Source: Byssothecium circinans
Lineage: Eukaryota; Ascomycota; Dothideomycetes; Pleosporales; Massarinaceae
DNA length: 64,000 bases
Reading direction: 5' to 3'
Assembly (NCBI GenBank): GCA_010015675.1
Contig: ML977013.1
Span: forward strand, 153,816-217,815
Positions within the stretch are counted from its first letter, which is position 1; each line of letters starts with the position of its first letter. The notes below the pieces were generated by a model, which saw only the letters and a list, made by a program, of their open reading frames with translations, ran no database searches and was not told the DNA's origin. The position numbers were made by a program, and so were the translations under genes. This document shows, in pieces, positions 32,776-44,339 of this stretch.

Positions 32776-34325
32776 TTACACATTGAGGCCAAGTTCCGAA
32801 GCGTACGGTAGGTGGAAGAGGTCACCGACGGCCGATACTGTCGCCTTGTTCTCCAGTAATGACTTGGCGGCCTAGTAAAAGTCAGTGTATGCAACATTGA
32901 TATGCACAGTATGGTTAAACTTACCGACTTGACTTGCTCTTCTGTGACGCCGTCGATCTTTTTGGCGACCTCGTCGATCTGGTATGCCTGGTTGTTGTTC
33001 AAGAGACCGTCACCAGTGAGAAGAAGACCAGCCTTGACATCTTGACCGTACTCAAGCTCCTTGAACTTGGCGGCGGCCTTGGCCTTGGTAATGTCCTCCT
33101 TCGTAATGTTGCCGGAAGCAACCTTCTTAATGAGCTCGACGGCAGTCTTAGCTGTCTTGCCAACGTTGGAAGCCTCGCCAGTGATAAGGGTGTACAGCAG
33201 ACCAGCGTCCGAGTAGATGGCGCTCGTTGTGTGGACTTTTGTGCCGGGGGAAGCCTTTGCGTTGCCAAGGAGCGAGAAGCCGGGGGACCATTTGATGCTG
33301 GACTGACCGCCCAGAAGAGATCCGAGCACGGCAATCTCAGGCTTGTAGAACTTTCCGGTGAAGGAGCTGGAGCCAGGGAAAGCGAGGATCATGGCGTTGG
33401 CGCGGTCGTGGGCAATGCGCTCCTCACCACCATAGTACTTGGTCTGCTCGGTTCCCGTGGAGGTCTGCTCGACAGGGGCACTAGGTACGCCGTCAAAGAA
33501 CTCGTTCACCCACTTGGACAGCTCCGAGTGCTCAGCGCCGTTCGCGACGACGGCGATGTTGGGCTTCGCGTATGCAACTTTGGAGTACCACTCAATGAGG
33601 TCCGGCTCGAGATACTTGGTGTAGGGAGTCGTGGAGGCAGAGGCGGTGGGCGTGCCGAGGCCGCGGTGGAAGGCAAGGGCGTGGGCAGATTGGATGGCCA
33701 TCTCGGTGGGGTTGGCGAGGAAGCGTTTGTGGGCGAAGTGGATCAGAGGGAGGACCTCCTCGGTGTAGACGTGGGCTGCGATGGTTAGCATCGTTTCCGT
33801 CCCCCTGAACTGGTGTACTGCATACGCTGGTATTTTGTGGAGGCGGCAACCTCGCCGAGCAGCTCGACAAAGTAGGGCAGGTCATCGCGGAGGAACTTTG
33901 CTTCGAGGACGAGGTTCTCGCGGGTGTGGTACGAGTTCAATTCGGCGCCCAAAAGCTCGGCTTCCCGCACAATGCGCAGTGTCGACCTTCGTTCGGTGCT
34001 CTGTGTCCCAATTGAGCGTCAGTAGAGCTCCCCATAGCTGTCTTCTCCTTCAATGGCGTACCCGGAATGCAAAGTTCTGCAGCGCCTCGGTCAGGCCGGG
34101 CAGGGCCTGGTACCGCGTTCCGGCCTTGGACACCAGCGCGAGCGTCGTCGTGGGGCCAGTAAAGTCTCTGCTCGCAAACTTGACGCCCTTTGCGTCGCCG
34201 GACTGATACTGGAACGAGCCTGAAGCTGGAGCTGCGAGTCCGCGGCGCTGGGCCGGACGGGCGGCGACGGTGTGGGTTCGGGCAGCTCGTTGTGCGCCCC
34301 GGCAGGCGGTCGTTCGGGAGAGCAT
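32776..34325 (-). CDS. QCR2: Cytochrome bc1 complex subunit 2, mitochondrial (Qcr2, 461 aa)
   Basis: Four exons: 34062-34325, 33826-34000, 32925-33775 and 32776-32871. The start chosen (34325) gives a basic, Ser/Arg/Ala-rich mitochondrial presequence (MLSRTTACRGAQRAART). An upstream in-frame Met at 34424 is less likely. The body is of the M16 peptidase fold: LALVSKAGTRY, RIVREAELLGAELNSYHTRE, EVLPLIHFAHKRF, then GSLLGGQSSIKWSPG and YSDAGLLYTLITG. It lacks the HxxEH zinc motif, as expected of the non-catalytic core 2 subunit. The C-terminus is ASELGLNV. It acts in complex III of the inner mitochondrial membrane. It is divergent from RPC82. Confidence 0.93.
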
Positions 34326-34798
34326 CGTGAAGCAGACGCCGAGGGGAGACGGGGCGGGTCGTGGTGGTGGTGCAATTGATAATTGATGGGGTGGTGGGTT
34401 TTGGGAGAGCATTTCATCACTCAATCATGCCAGTAATCATGCCAAGCCATCCGGTCATTGGCTCGAGAGCTGAGCATCTTGGGAAATAGTTCAATAAGAA
34501 TATCTGTAAAGTCTGTTCAAGGGAGACCAGTAATATTTGAGAAGAGAAGCTCAAACTCTCTTATTTTTTCTCAATATCATCTTCTTACGAGCGTGGGGAC
34601 CAGGTAGGTGGTTCATTGTTCCCAATGCATGCGAGACATGTCACGTGATGGTCACCCGCGGGATTCCCCGCCGATTTTTTGCTGCTGCAGCTCCACCCGC
34701 CGCGAGCCTCCACCACCTGCGCCGACAGTTGAAAGCCCCCAATGCCTCCACGGTAGCAATACGCACCCTAGATATCTGGCAAATATCTAGGATTCAAC
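34326..34798. promoter_or_regulatory. Divergent promoter between QCR2 and RPC82
   Basis: A 473-bp space between the two start codons. It contains short AT-rich stretches and CACGTGA at 34632. CACGTG-type E-boxes (Cbf1/USF-like sites) are common near respiratory genes, but use here is inferred. Confidence 0.35.
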
Positions 34799-36932
34799 AT
34801 GTCTTACACACAGCGCGAGACTCCCGTACGTTGGCCCATGTCATCTCTCTCCCCTCATGATTCACAACTGACATGTACGCCAGGTCCTTGCGGAGCTCTG
34901 CACCTACCTCGTCGAAGATCACTATGGCGAACTTGCAGGCGTACGTACCGACATCGCCCTCCTTTTTCCTATGCGACAGGGAAACACCGCTATTCTCTCG
35001 CCGAAGAGTTTCTAATAGTCACAGCGAGTCTACTCCATCCTCGCGCGCTACGGCCGCCAAACCCTCCACCAAATGGTCCGCAACTCGTACCTGAACCGCC
35101 GACAGGTCTCCCTCGGCATCGTCACGCTCGTTCAATCCCACCTCATATTCCACTCGTCTGCCGTGTCGCCGCTGGCATACTATGAGATCGACTGGCAGCA
35201 GTCGTACACCCTCGTGCGCTTCGGCAAGATCGTGAAACTGGTCGAGGCCCGCTTTGGCAAGAATGCGAGCACAGTCATTGGGAACTTGCTAGAGCATGGA
35301 CACACGCGCATTGGCGACCTCAAAAATGCTTTGTTCCCGCCGGCGGAAAAGGACGACCACGACGAAGACGAAGACGAAGATGAACAAGTGGTCAATGGTA
35401 CCGGACTGAAGCGTAAGCGAGCGAACGGGACGCATACGAACGGAACACATGCCAAGGTCAACGGCATCAATGGTCTCACCAACGGAGCCTTCGACGGTGC
35501 AACTGTGGCCGGCGCAGAGCACGGTGGCGGGCATGACGGCTCTCTGAGGACGGTGGAGGAGTTTTATGACGCTATTGAAGTCCTCATGCAGAACGGATGG
35601 GTCATGAAGGTCGACCCGATTCAGTACCTGGGCGCAGGCGACTATCACCAGATTGCCGAAGACCGTGCACGCCAACAGCTTTGGGCTGGTGACGCTCCTC
35701 CCGGCATCAAAGCGAAGAATGAACTCCACAAACACACTCTGCACTTTAAGCGGAGCATCCGCGATGCATGGTCAGAACCTCCACAGTTCCTTCCCCGAAA
35801 GCGCAAGGGTAATGAACAGTCCAACAAGCGGGTCAAGGTCAACGGTGCGAATAGCTGGGCTGCAGGCGGCGGCGATAGTGGCTTTGGCAGTGCACTGGAG
35901 GAGCTCCCAATCCGTCTCAATCGAGACAAGGTCGCCGTAGCCATGCGCACTGAGCAGCTGGTCCGTCTTGTCGAGCAGCGACTCGGACCCACCACTGCTC
36001 GCATCTACGAGATCATGATACGATCCGTCGAGTCCGATATCCCTCGCTGCTTCGAAGAGTGGCCACAACCCGTCGATCCAAAAGCCACCGAAGAGGAGAA
36101 AGCCGCCAATGCACCTCCACTCCACCTTGTGACTGCGCACGAGGTTGAGAAACAGACCAAAGACTTTGACATCTGCGAGGGCCTCGACCCGCAAGCCGTC
36201 AGCAAAATTACAGGTCGTCATCTCGACAAACACGGGAAGCTGGACTACCCTGTCGATCCTCTCACCCTAGGTCACCACGAGCGACTGCAGCTGGTTCACA
36301 CCCACATCGAGCTGCTCTCTAAGGACCCTTTCCATTTCGTCACTTGGCACTCTCGCGCCGGCCATTCACAGTGGCACATTGAATTCGACGGCATCGCAAA
36401 AGGCCTCATCCAGCACGAGATCGAAAACACGGTACAAGCCAGAAATCCTCAGTACGGCCTCAAGCTTGTGCGCGCGCTGAGGAGGAAAGGCAAGCTCGAT
36501 GAACGTCAGGCTTGCATAGCCATGATGATGCCCGCCAACGACATTAGAGTTGTCGTCAACGACCTCACTGTGCAGGGCTTCATCCAGACCCAGGAGGTGC
36601 CCAAAGTCGAGCGCCGTGAAGCGAAACAATCCGTGCACCTCATTTGGTACGACCGACAACGCGCCCGCGAAAAGCTCCTGCATGATACGTACAAGGGCAT
36701 GATCCGCATTCTCCAACGCATCGCCTTCGAGAAGGGCAAGGTCCAACTCGCCCTCAGCAAAGCGGAGCGCTCTGATGTCATCGGCAATGAATCCATCTAT
36801 CTTACGCGCGACGAGTTGACGCAGCTCAACGAGTGGAAGGCCACAGAAGAAAAGCTGCTCCTGCAGCTTGAGAGGGAGGACGACCTGGTGGCTGTTTTGC
36901 GCGACTTCTACGGTCCTTTGATTTCGCCCTGA
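34799..36932 (+). CDS. RPC82: RNA polymerase III subunit Rpc82/RPC3 (663 aa)
   Basis: Three exons: 34799-34825 (nine codons), 34884-34940 and 35025-36932. Joined, the protein begins MSYTQRETP, VLAELCTYLVEDHYGELAG, RVYSILARYGRQTLHQMV, the first winged helix of the Rpc82 family. SLGIVTLVQSHLIFH and YEIDWQQSYTLVRFGKIV follow. After an acidic and Asn/Gly-rich insert (about residues 110-150) come further winged-helix regions (LRRKGKLDERQACIAMMMP, VHLIWYDRQRAREKLL). Rpc82 forms the Rpc82/34/31 subcomplex needed for Pol III initiation. Both 5' exons are very short, so a frame scan shows only the last exon. Confidence 0.92.
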
Positions 36933-37406
36933 TCTCAACGCACAGTCCAACTCTACACTTTGGCTATGATCACATTTTGTGCACTGATCTACACGGGAAG
37001 AGGAGGGGAAGGGAGGTTGGCGCATCTACAGGCAGGCGGGTCGCATTCATGATGATGATTTCATGCGGGCCATTTTCAGTTCTATGGAAAAGCATCTGGT
37101 AGGGACGAGATACCCCCCATCGCATGGGCAACGGAGTTTTGTCTATTCTCTCTCTCGCAGACACACAAACTGTAGTATATGTGGGACCCTGTCCTCTGCA
37201 TTCTCACAGAGTAGTATGCATGTAATGCGTTCAATGAAGAGATATCTTGCATTCACTACACACACACACACTTGTCCACCTCCATGGAGATCCCTATCCT
37301 ACCTACCACACTCAAGCTTCCGTTTGACTTTTACACCGTGCGTATTCGTTCACCCATAGCCCACGAAATACCTTCCCATATTCCTAATCCCTCTCTCCCC
37401 ACACCC
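36933..37406. other. Intergenic region
   Basis: Downstream sequence of RPC82 and of the convergent small gene; a CA dinucleotide run lies near 37258-37270. No gene supported. Confidence 0.45.
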
Positions 37407-37733
37407 CTACGTCTTCGTCTCCCCCCCACTACCACCCTCAACGCCCGTCCCCCCACCAATCCCCGTCTTCCGCTCCGGCGTGGCCTGCGGATCTGGCTGC
37501 TTCGCGGGATGTTCGGCGCCGCTCTTGTGCTCGTCGCGGGAGCTGGAGGATTGCGCGTCGGTGTTTGGAGTGTCTTTTCGTACCGTGGCGTTTGGGGAGT
37601 TGGGCTGGTTGGCTTGCGGGTTGGAGTTGGAGGCCATGCGCTTTTGGGGGTGGGAGGGGGAGGTGGAGAAGGCGGTGATTGTAGGGCGCGAGAGGTGGGA
37701 GAGGCGGGTGAGGAGGGCGCGTGGGGGTGGCAT
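37407..37733 (-). CDS. Small hypothetical protein, possibly mitochondrial (108 aa)
   Basis: Single-exon frame. The first about 32 residues (MPPPRALLTRLSHLSRPTIT) lack acidic residues and carry Arg, Ser and Thr in an amphipathic pattern like a mitochondrial presequence. The rest is polar and low-complexity, rich in Pro, Asn, Gln, Lys and Gly (GIGGGTGVEGGSGGETKT at the end). No domain is recognised. A longer antisense frame (37272-37748) exists, but its Gly/Val-rich translation looks like a shadow. Whether this gene is real needs transcript data. Confidence 0.4.
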   Translation of the reverse strand: MPPPRALLTRLSHLSRPTITAFSTSPSHPQKRMASNSNPQANQPNSPNATVRKDTPNTDAQSSSSRDEHKSGAEHPAKQPDPQATPERKTGIGGGTGVEGGSGGETKT

Positions 37734-39869
37734 TTTGTGTGGTGGTGACGGTGGTGGTGAGACCTGGGAGGTTGTGAGGATGGTGAGGTGCGGATGTTTT
37801 GAGGATGGTGAGGTGCGGATGTTTTGGAAATGGATTTTTAGTGTTTTATTGCGATGGTTAGTAGGATCGAGGCTGCAGTTTGGTTCGGTTCATGCGAGTT
37901 TCCTTTCTGTGCCTGTGCCTGTCTCTTGGGTGATGGTACAGGGTGCATGTGATCTCAGAGTGACTGGTTCGTGATGTCATTCCACGCCGTTTAACGTTGA
38001 ACTTGAGCTTCAAACAACACATGCAGCGAGAGTATTATTGTTCGGCCGTCGAAAGTTTGTGTATTTGTGTCTTTTCCGGGCTCGAATTTTAACGGTCGCT
38101 TTGTGTGTGCGGATAGGATGGACGTCCATTGGCTTTTTTTTTCTTCTTCGTCTAATTCTAATTCTTCTCGCTTTTCTTTTCGTTTGGGTTATAACGTTAA
38201 CTGTACAACCACTGTAACATCATACCAGCCACATGTAATTCTCTTTTCATCGCAACTCGGGTCCCCATTTAAAGTATGAAGGCTTAGTTGAGGGTGTCTG
38301 AAAATAGTCGGCGGGCGTACGCCTTGGTGTCGCAGGGCAGGTCCTGACGTTCTCCCATCGGTTCCGCTTTTTCGCTCTAGCATGGTAGCATCCCAGGCGT
38401 TCCCAGCGATATCTTCTTCTTTCCAACTCTGGTCTATGACTGAAACTCTGGGGCCTGTGTATAAGAAGACGCCCTAAAATGGATGGGGTGTAATGGTCGC
38501 ATGGGGCCCACGGTGGAATTCTAAACCGACTCTTTCTTTGCTCCCGTGACTCCTCCAGGCAGACAGGCCTCTTACGCTACCACGCCTCTTTATAGACGAT
38601 GAGTTTCTTTCTCCAGCCACTGTACATATAGGTACTTACGCATCCTCACTCGACCTAATAAAGCAGGTATTACTCCCTATATACATCGTCGCTCATGTCC
38701 GGCGCTTTTGGAGGCGTTTCTGGCTCCTCTTTCGTCGTACCATGGTATCTGCGTCTCGCGCGATATTCAAAATACCACTGTTCGCCCCATGACGAGGTGA
38801 GAAAGCAGTACGACTCTAAAATCTTTTGTGAGCTCAGAGCTGGAGTCAAATCGGAGTTTTCATGTCAGCACCTTATCGAATCGGGCATAGCCAGTCCAAA
38901 AATAACACTGAAACGGAGATGTATATTCTCGCACGGTTCACAATACTGTCACCCAACGTCTTTTCCCACCTTCGATTCCTAACTAACCTACTTAACAGAC
39001 AAGCTTAACTCGTTCTCAAGGCTTTTTACTCGTGGAATGTGTCAGGCATCCGTCCTTGTTTCTTGGAGGATTTGCCTTCGGTCGGGTATTTGGCATTCAG
39101 ACGAAGACTTGCCTTCGGGTTAGTTGTCGACCCCTGCCGAAGATCACAGGATTCTACGGACTTCACGAAAACTTATATCCCGAGTCGAAAGGCATGTGTG
39201 GAGCGACTCACATGCTCGCCGCTTCCTTGCGTCATGATGTACGGCAAGACTTTGCGCTCTCGAAGGTTGAGCCTTAGCGCGTAGTCGCAGATGTACTGTC
39301 CTCACGGCACAGTGACAGTGTCGAAATAAGATCCGATCACGTCAAGTATCGATTCAGTACGCCCCAAGAAGCTTACCAGGCACCTTAATCATAGCTGTAC
39401 AGAACTCTAGTCTTCTATTACATACGGTGCCCAATTCTCTGCCGTTTTTATCGCGACAGTCAGGAAAGGAGTATCCTCGCTATGTCGCATTTACGGGCTG
39501 TGCAACCATCGCTTATCTTACTACAAGTCTACAACTGCTATTTCGCTCTTAACATCTTTGGACTAGCCGGAAAAGCGCTCGGGGTTGTAAGGCGCACCGC
39601 TCCCGCTGCGCCGCAGTCGAAATCACTCAAGGGCCCTAATCTTTGTACTTTGAGGGCCCCAGTCGCTTTGTCCACAATCACCGGAGGGGCGTGCGAGACA
39701 AAAGTACTGTGCTCAGACAAAGACCTTCAAGGGCCATTGTATAATTCACAATGGATTCCCGAAGAGCTTCACGTTCTTCTGTTCCTCATATAACTGTTCT
39801 TCCATATCCACACTCATTTCCACATTCATTTTCGAGGCTCTTGCCCTCATTACATTCATTCTATACACA
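37734..39869. other. Long intergenic region with no supported gene
   Basis: About 2.1 kb. Short frames (81-103 aa) near 39030-39280 and 39480-39790 have no recognisable features and overlap in several frames. One 25-nt tandem duplication is listed separately. The last 300 bp presumably contain the promoter of the secreted esterase. Confidence 0.5.
37776..37825. repeat. Perfect 25-nt tandem duplication
   Basis: A 25-nt unit beginning GAGGATGGTGAGG and ending GGATGTTTT occurs twice in direct succession (37776-37800 and 37801-37825) just upstream of the small minus-strand gene, in its presumed promoter. Confidence 0.9.
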
Positions 39870-41292
39870 ATGGCTACCCAATTTGCACTTATTTCTCTTG
39901 CTTTTCTTTCCTCTTTCGCTAATGCTGCTCCTCTTTCTTCTGGAAATGTCGTCGCAGGCGAGACATTTGCATCTTCTCAGTTCAACTATCCAGTCTTAGA
40001 CAAGCGCGGCAAGAAGGCGTTCCCCCTAAGAGTATTGCCCCTCGGTGCATCAATCACTTTTGGTATGGGAAGTACCGACAAGAACGGTTACCGCAAAGCC
40101 CTCCGAGACCAACTACGATTCGAAGGGTGGGAGGTCGACATGGTGGGCGGTGTTCAGAGTGGCTCCATGAGGGATAATGTAAGCAGAACGTTCACCTGAT
40201 TTACTACGTTACTAACATCTTAATAGGAAAATCAAGGACACTCCGGCTACCGTCTTGACGCATTAATGGGAGTTGCTGAGACCGCAGTCAAATATCAACC
40301 CAACCTCATCACCCTCAAGTAAACCTCCCCCACCTTTTTACCCCAAAACTATTTATCACTGCTGACCACTTTCTATAGCATCGGAACCAACGATGCCGCC
40401 CAAAATAAGACCGAATTCCCCGTCGAGTCTCAACACGAGCGCATGGACAAAATGCTCGACATGATCTACTCTAAAATCCCCGGCGTCACCGTCCTCCTCT
40501 CCACAGTCCTCCAAAACGCAAACCCCACCATCGACAAACGCGTCAAGGTCATCAACCCGCAATACCGCAGTATAGTCGAAAAACGCCGCAAAGCAAACCA
40601 ACGCATCGTCCTCGCCGAAATGTACGAATCCGACACCCCATGGCTCGGCAAGAACGACCTCGGCGACGGCACGCATCCCACCGACGCGGGATACAAGAAA
40701 ATGACGACGATCTGGTGGAACGCGTTCCTCGAAGCGGACAAAGCGAATATGCTCCAGCCCCCCAACACTTCGACGAGGAAACTCACCTGCGAGAAGGATA
40801 TGGGCGGAGACGAGGACGTCACAAAGGTCACCACGCCCAAGGACTTCTTCAACGACGTGCAGCCTATGCAAAGTGCGCAGATCCTCAAAGACGAACCAAA
40901 GGAAGCGGTCTGGCGCGTCGATAACCAGGGCATCTACGTCTACAAGCTCATCGATGGGCAGTATGCCGAAGGCGCGGTTCTGGATATCAATACTAACTGC
41001 TGGGCTAAGGGTAAGTTAAACCTTCCACATTCCAATTCATTCTAATTTAATTTAATTAATGCAAACTAACATATATACAGATGTTCGTTGGTTCGATGTC
41101 AACAACGACGGTCTTGACGACTTCGTCTGCCTCGGCGCCGAGAAGGAAACGTTTGTCCGACTCAACCAGGGCGTCGAGTACCCGCCCAAGTTCAAGGACG
41201 TGGGGAAATGCACTATCCCTCGCACCGGCGATGATGGCGCTGTTGTGGATCCGAAGTTGCCCGCCAAGCCGGCGGGGAAGAAGAGTAATTAG
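39870..41292 (+). CDS. Secreted SGNH/GDSL esterase with C-terminal Ca-binding repeat (414 aa)
   Basis: Four exons: 39870-40178, 40227-40318, 40379-41010 and 41081-41292. Residues 1-19 form a signal peptide (ALISLAFLSSFANA). A KR site near residue 46 may be cut by a Kex2-like protease. SGNH blocks are LPLGASIT with nucleophile Ser61, IGTND with Asn138, and DGTHPTDAGY with Asp230 and His233. This resembles carbohydrate esterase family 3-like and other microbial SGNH esterases. The C-terminus has VRWFDVNNDGLDDFVCLG, one FG-GAP/VCBS-type calcium-binding repeat. Related fungal proteins usually carry several such repeats, so this copy may be shortened. It probably deacylates plant or microbial polymers outside the cell; the substrate is unknown. 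Confidence 0.88.
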
Positions 41293-41606
41293 TTAGGAGA
41301 GCGGGTGTGTATTTTTTCTTGCTCGACCCTTTTGGGGTGAATTTTGAAGGGTTTTTTTTGGGTAGAGGGCGGGGGGATTTGGGTTTTCTGCATGAGCATG
41401 TTTTTGTCTTCTTTTTGATGCATTTGATGTGATTGTGGGTCGTATTTGGGGATGAGAGTCCCTAGTTTGATGCTTTGCATTTTTTCCTCTAGCGGTTTTT
41501 TGGGTTCTGTTTTTTATGCATGCATAGGGTCTTCCTTTTCTACTTTAAGGGAATGTTGTGAGTCGTTAATGTCGCGAGCAAGATGGGGAGCAGAGCATGG
41601 TAAAGA

Positions 41607-41608
<2 letters not shown>

Positions 41609-41680
<72 letters not shown>
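41609..41680. repeat. ATTG/GATT tetranucleotide microsatellite, 18 copies
   Basis: A perfect run of the 4-nt unit over 72 nt, just downstream of the broken gene at 41728-42904 and of the esterase gene. Confidence 0.95.
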
Positions 41681-41681
<1 letters not shown>

Positions 41682-41727
41682 ACAACATAAATGAATGGTA
41701 TTGTAATCAGTCCGAGAGGCTCTTGGT

Positions 41728-42904
41728 TCATTCTTCATCCTCGTAATCACCGTCACGATCCGCGAGCGCCTCTGCCCTCTCCTCTTTCTCAGCTTGCTTG
41801 GCTTCATCGCTTGGCCGGAGCTCCTCAGGAGGTATTGGTGACCGTCCCCGCTTCGTAGCATTACTAGGTAAGTATTTCCTCTGCCGTGGTCGCTTTGCTG
41901 CACTCTCCGCCGCATTAAGGTATTGACAGAGCTTTGTCCCAGAGATGTCAATGCCTTCGTCCTCATTTCCCATGTCTTTGTCTGCAAGTTCGTCGTAGGC
42001 GAAGTCCCTGAGGCGAAGCCGCAGGCCGTTACCGACGGGGTTTCTGTTATCGTCACGGAAAGCCTGGTAGGAACGTCAGAACATGGAGAACGGGGCAGAG
42101 AGTTACAAGAACTGGACGTACCTCCTCCACTTTCACAACATGTATTACAGGCCCGTTAGGAGTCTGGGATATGTCAGGCCGCCATATCGACAAGGTTGCA
42201 TTGGGCGGGTCCTTGCGGTACGGAGTGATGATGCCGACGACCACCTGTATGTTGGTATCCGAATCTAAAAGATAGACCTTGGCCAACTGGTCTAGGGCAT
42301 CCTTCCTCTGCGAGTATGCGACTTCGATGACAATGCCTGGATATACTGCATCGTCATGCTCGAATTAGATATCTGGTTCGCACCTCGAGCCGGATGGGAA
42401 AATTATCCGACTGGATCTAACCGAGTCCACCTTCTGCGCGAATCGAGCCTTCCTGTCTTGTCCGGCCCGGAGTTTTTCCAGCTGCTTCAGAATATCACCC
42501 TCCACTTGCCGGATAACAATCTCGTGCGCCCTAGTAGGCATGCGGACTACTAGCCTGCGTTTCTCCCCGTCGTAGTTGTATCTGCCAGAGTCCTCTGTCA
42601 GCCGTGGGTCATGGCGAGCCCTGAAGTTTGCTCACCGTATTTTATCTGCCACGAACCCTGAAAGCTCATCGTCTTGCTGGAGCTCACTCTGTATCTGATC
42701 GTATTCCCCTTCCGCGAGCTGAAATTCTATCCACGGGTCTTCCCCAACGTCCTTGTGTGCTTGGAGTTGTCTCCAAAGCGCGAGAACGCTAGGCGCCACC
42801 GTAAATGGTTTCTTGTCAGGCAGGGGAGGCGTCAAAGGCTGGTCAGCAAAACTTTGGGGTGTGACTTGCTGCTGCATCTCTAAATTCGCTTGCGGTGTCG
42901 ACAT
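41728..42904 (-). pseudogene. Broken copy of a fungal family with a restriction-nuclease-like motif
   Basis: Readable exons are 42636-42904, 42122-42581 and 41728-42063, joined by good GT-AG introns. Exon 1 starts MSTPQANLEMQQQVTPQ. Exon 2 contains RYNYDGEKRRLVVRMP and later a conserved block with CEPD, FEHDDAVYPGIVIEVAYSQ and QVVVGI, then SIWRP. In the middle of that block, between CEPDI and FEHDD, the frame has a TAA stop (42365-42367); the frame is the same on both sides and no plausible intron removes it. The P-D and E-V residues and strand pattern resemble PD-(D/E)XK/Uma2-like folds, an inference. Exon 3 encodes LRLRLRDF and an acidic tail. Either a recent nonsense mutation or a sequencing error. 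Confidence 0.6.
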
Positions 42905-44339
42905 TGCTGTGTGATGTGCTGCATTGTGATGTCGGTCGTTGTCGTCGTCGGTGGTCGCTAGCTATAGTCTAGTGCAGAGCGCTAAAAACGTAAGCGCTCT
43001 GGTTGACTCAGCAACAGCGCCACCGCCACAGACTTGGAGAGCCAATGACGAATGACAGGACTTCAGGTGAAGGAAAGTAAATGATATCAAAGACCTCAGC
43101 AGCCAATAGGGTAACTGAAATATTAGGATTAGGTAATAATTCCGTCTTAAAACTTGAAGGCGTTTCTTAATATTGTTACGGATTTTGTAAGCTTTAGCCA
43201 ATTAAAATCCTAGAGTAAAGAATTTACTACCGTGGTACGCCAATGAAAGAGGCCGTAACTAACCCTGTTTGTCCCGTCGATGGGCGCAGTAGGACTTTGG
43301 GACTTGAAGAGGGTGATGAAGATTGGAAATCTTGCACAAGGAGCATATTCCTTCGGATCGACAGTTTACCGGCACCTGGGTTCATGGATAAGACACCACG
43401 TGCCACGTGGATCCCTTGAGGATTTTCACTCTTAGGAGGTTTCTACCACAGGTCGGCCAGATAAGCTTCCGTCACGTGTAAACAACAGCTAGTACATGCA
43501 CCGGTTGACATATGTGCTCAGTTTTCTTCAAGCTATATCGCACTAACATATTAAGACTAAGGGAAGCTGGAATAACTCTAAGGCCTAATACCCAGTTAGC
43601 TGTCTTTCTCTCTAGCTATCCAGATATCTTCACTTTGAAATAATAATAGAGGAATTTAGTGCAGACGTGATTGAACTTCATCTGGCTCCCCTGTGGTATT
43701 GGGAGCGGCCTTGACGAAATGAGAGAGTTGCGCAAAGGTTTATTGCGCCAGTCTGCTTACGCACCGGTTCACCGGCACGTGGGAGATTGATCATGCAAAC
43801 GAATTCAATGCAAGTGATCACTGATTACAACGAGCTGAATGCGCCAGACAAATCAGGTGAGAAAAGTGAACGACATCAAAGAACCTCGGCAAACCTCCCA
43901 AACTACCACTACAGAAATTGCTCGACCCTTATCCCCCACCATGGCATGACCGTGGCGAACGCATTTGATTATGATCCCGCGAACTAATAACAAGAGTGCC
44001 GTGTTCGACCGAGCCTCTGCTAAAATTTGCGTGTGCAAGACATTGCGACCCCGGTCAACCCCTCGAAGACGCGTGGAGATCGCTTCCCAGGAAGGATGCA
44101 ACCCCGCATAAGCCATCCCATTGCAGTATACAGGCCCTTCTAATAGGGGACTCATCCTCAAAAGGGAAGGACCCACGAGAGTTTGCCTGAACATGTAATA
44201 TGACGTCCACAAGTTAAATAGCGATAGATATTCCCAGGCGATGGGATTTCCCCGTTGCCTGCTCACCCGCACGCACTCGTCGCTCATTAAATTTTAACTC
44301 GTCTCCCATTAAACTTTACCTTTCGTTTCTTTACCAACG
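42905..44339. other. Intergenic region, AT-rich in part
   Basis: About 1.4 kb without a supported gene. The part near 43080-43220 is AT-rich. CACGTG-containing motifs occur near 43397, 43406 and 43778, and TCACGTGT near 43472. The antisense 144-codon frame at 43853-44287 is not supported. Confidence 0.45.

Noticed and set aside
32934..33788. Open frame of 284 codons antisense to QCR2
   Set aside because: A Gly/Val/Leu/Asp-rich shadow of the QCR2 third exon; no independent evidence.
43853..44287. 144-codon minus-strand frame upstream of the GMC gene
   Set aside because: No recognised domain, overlaps the likely GMC promoter, and no coding-like bias.
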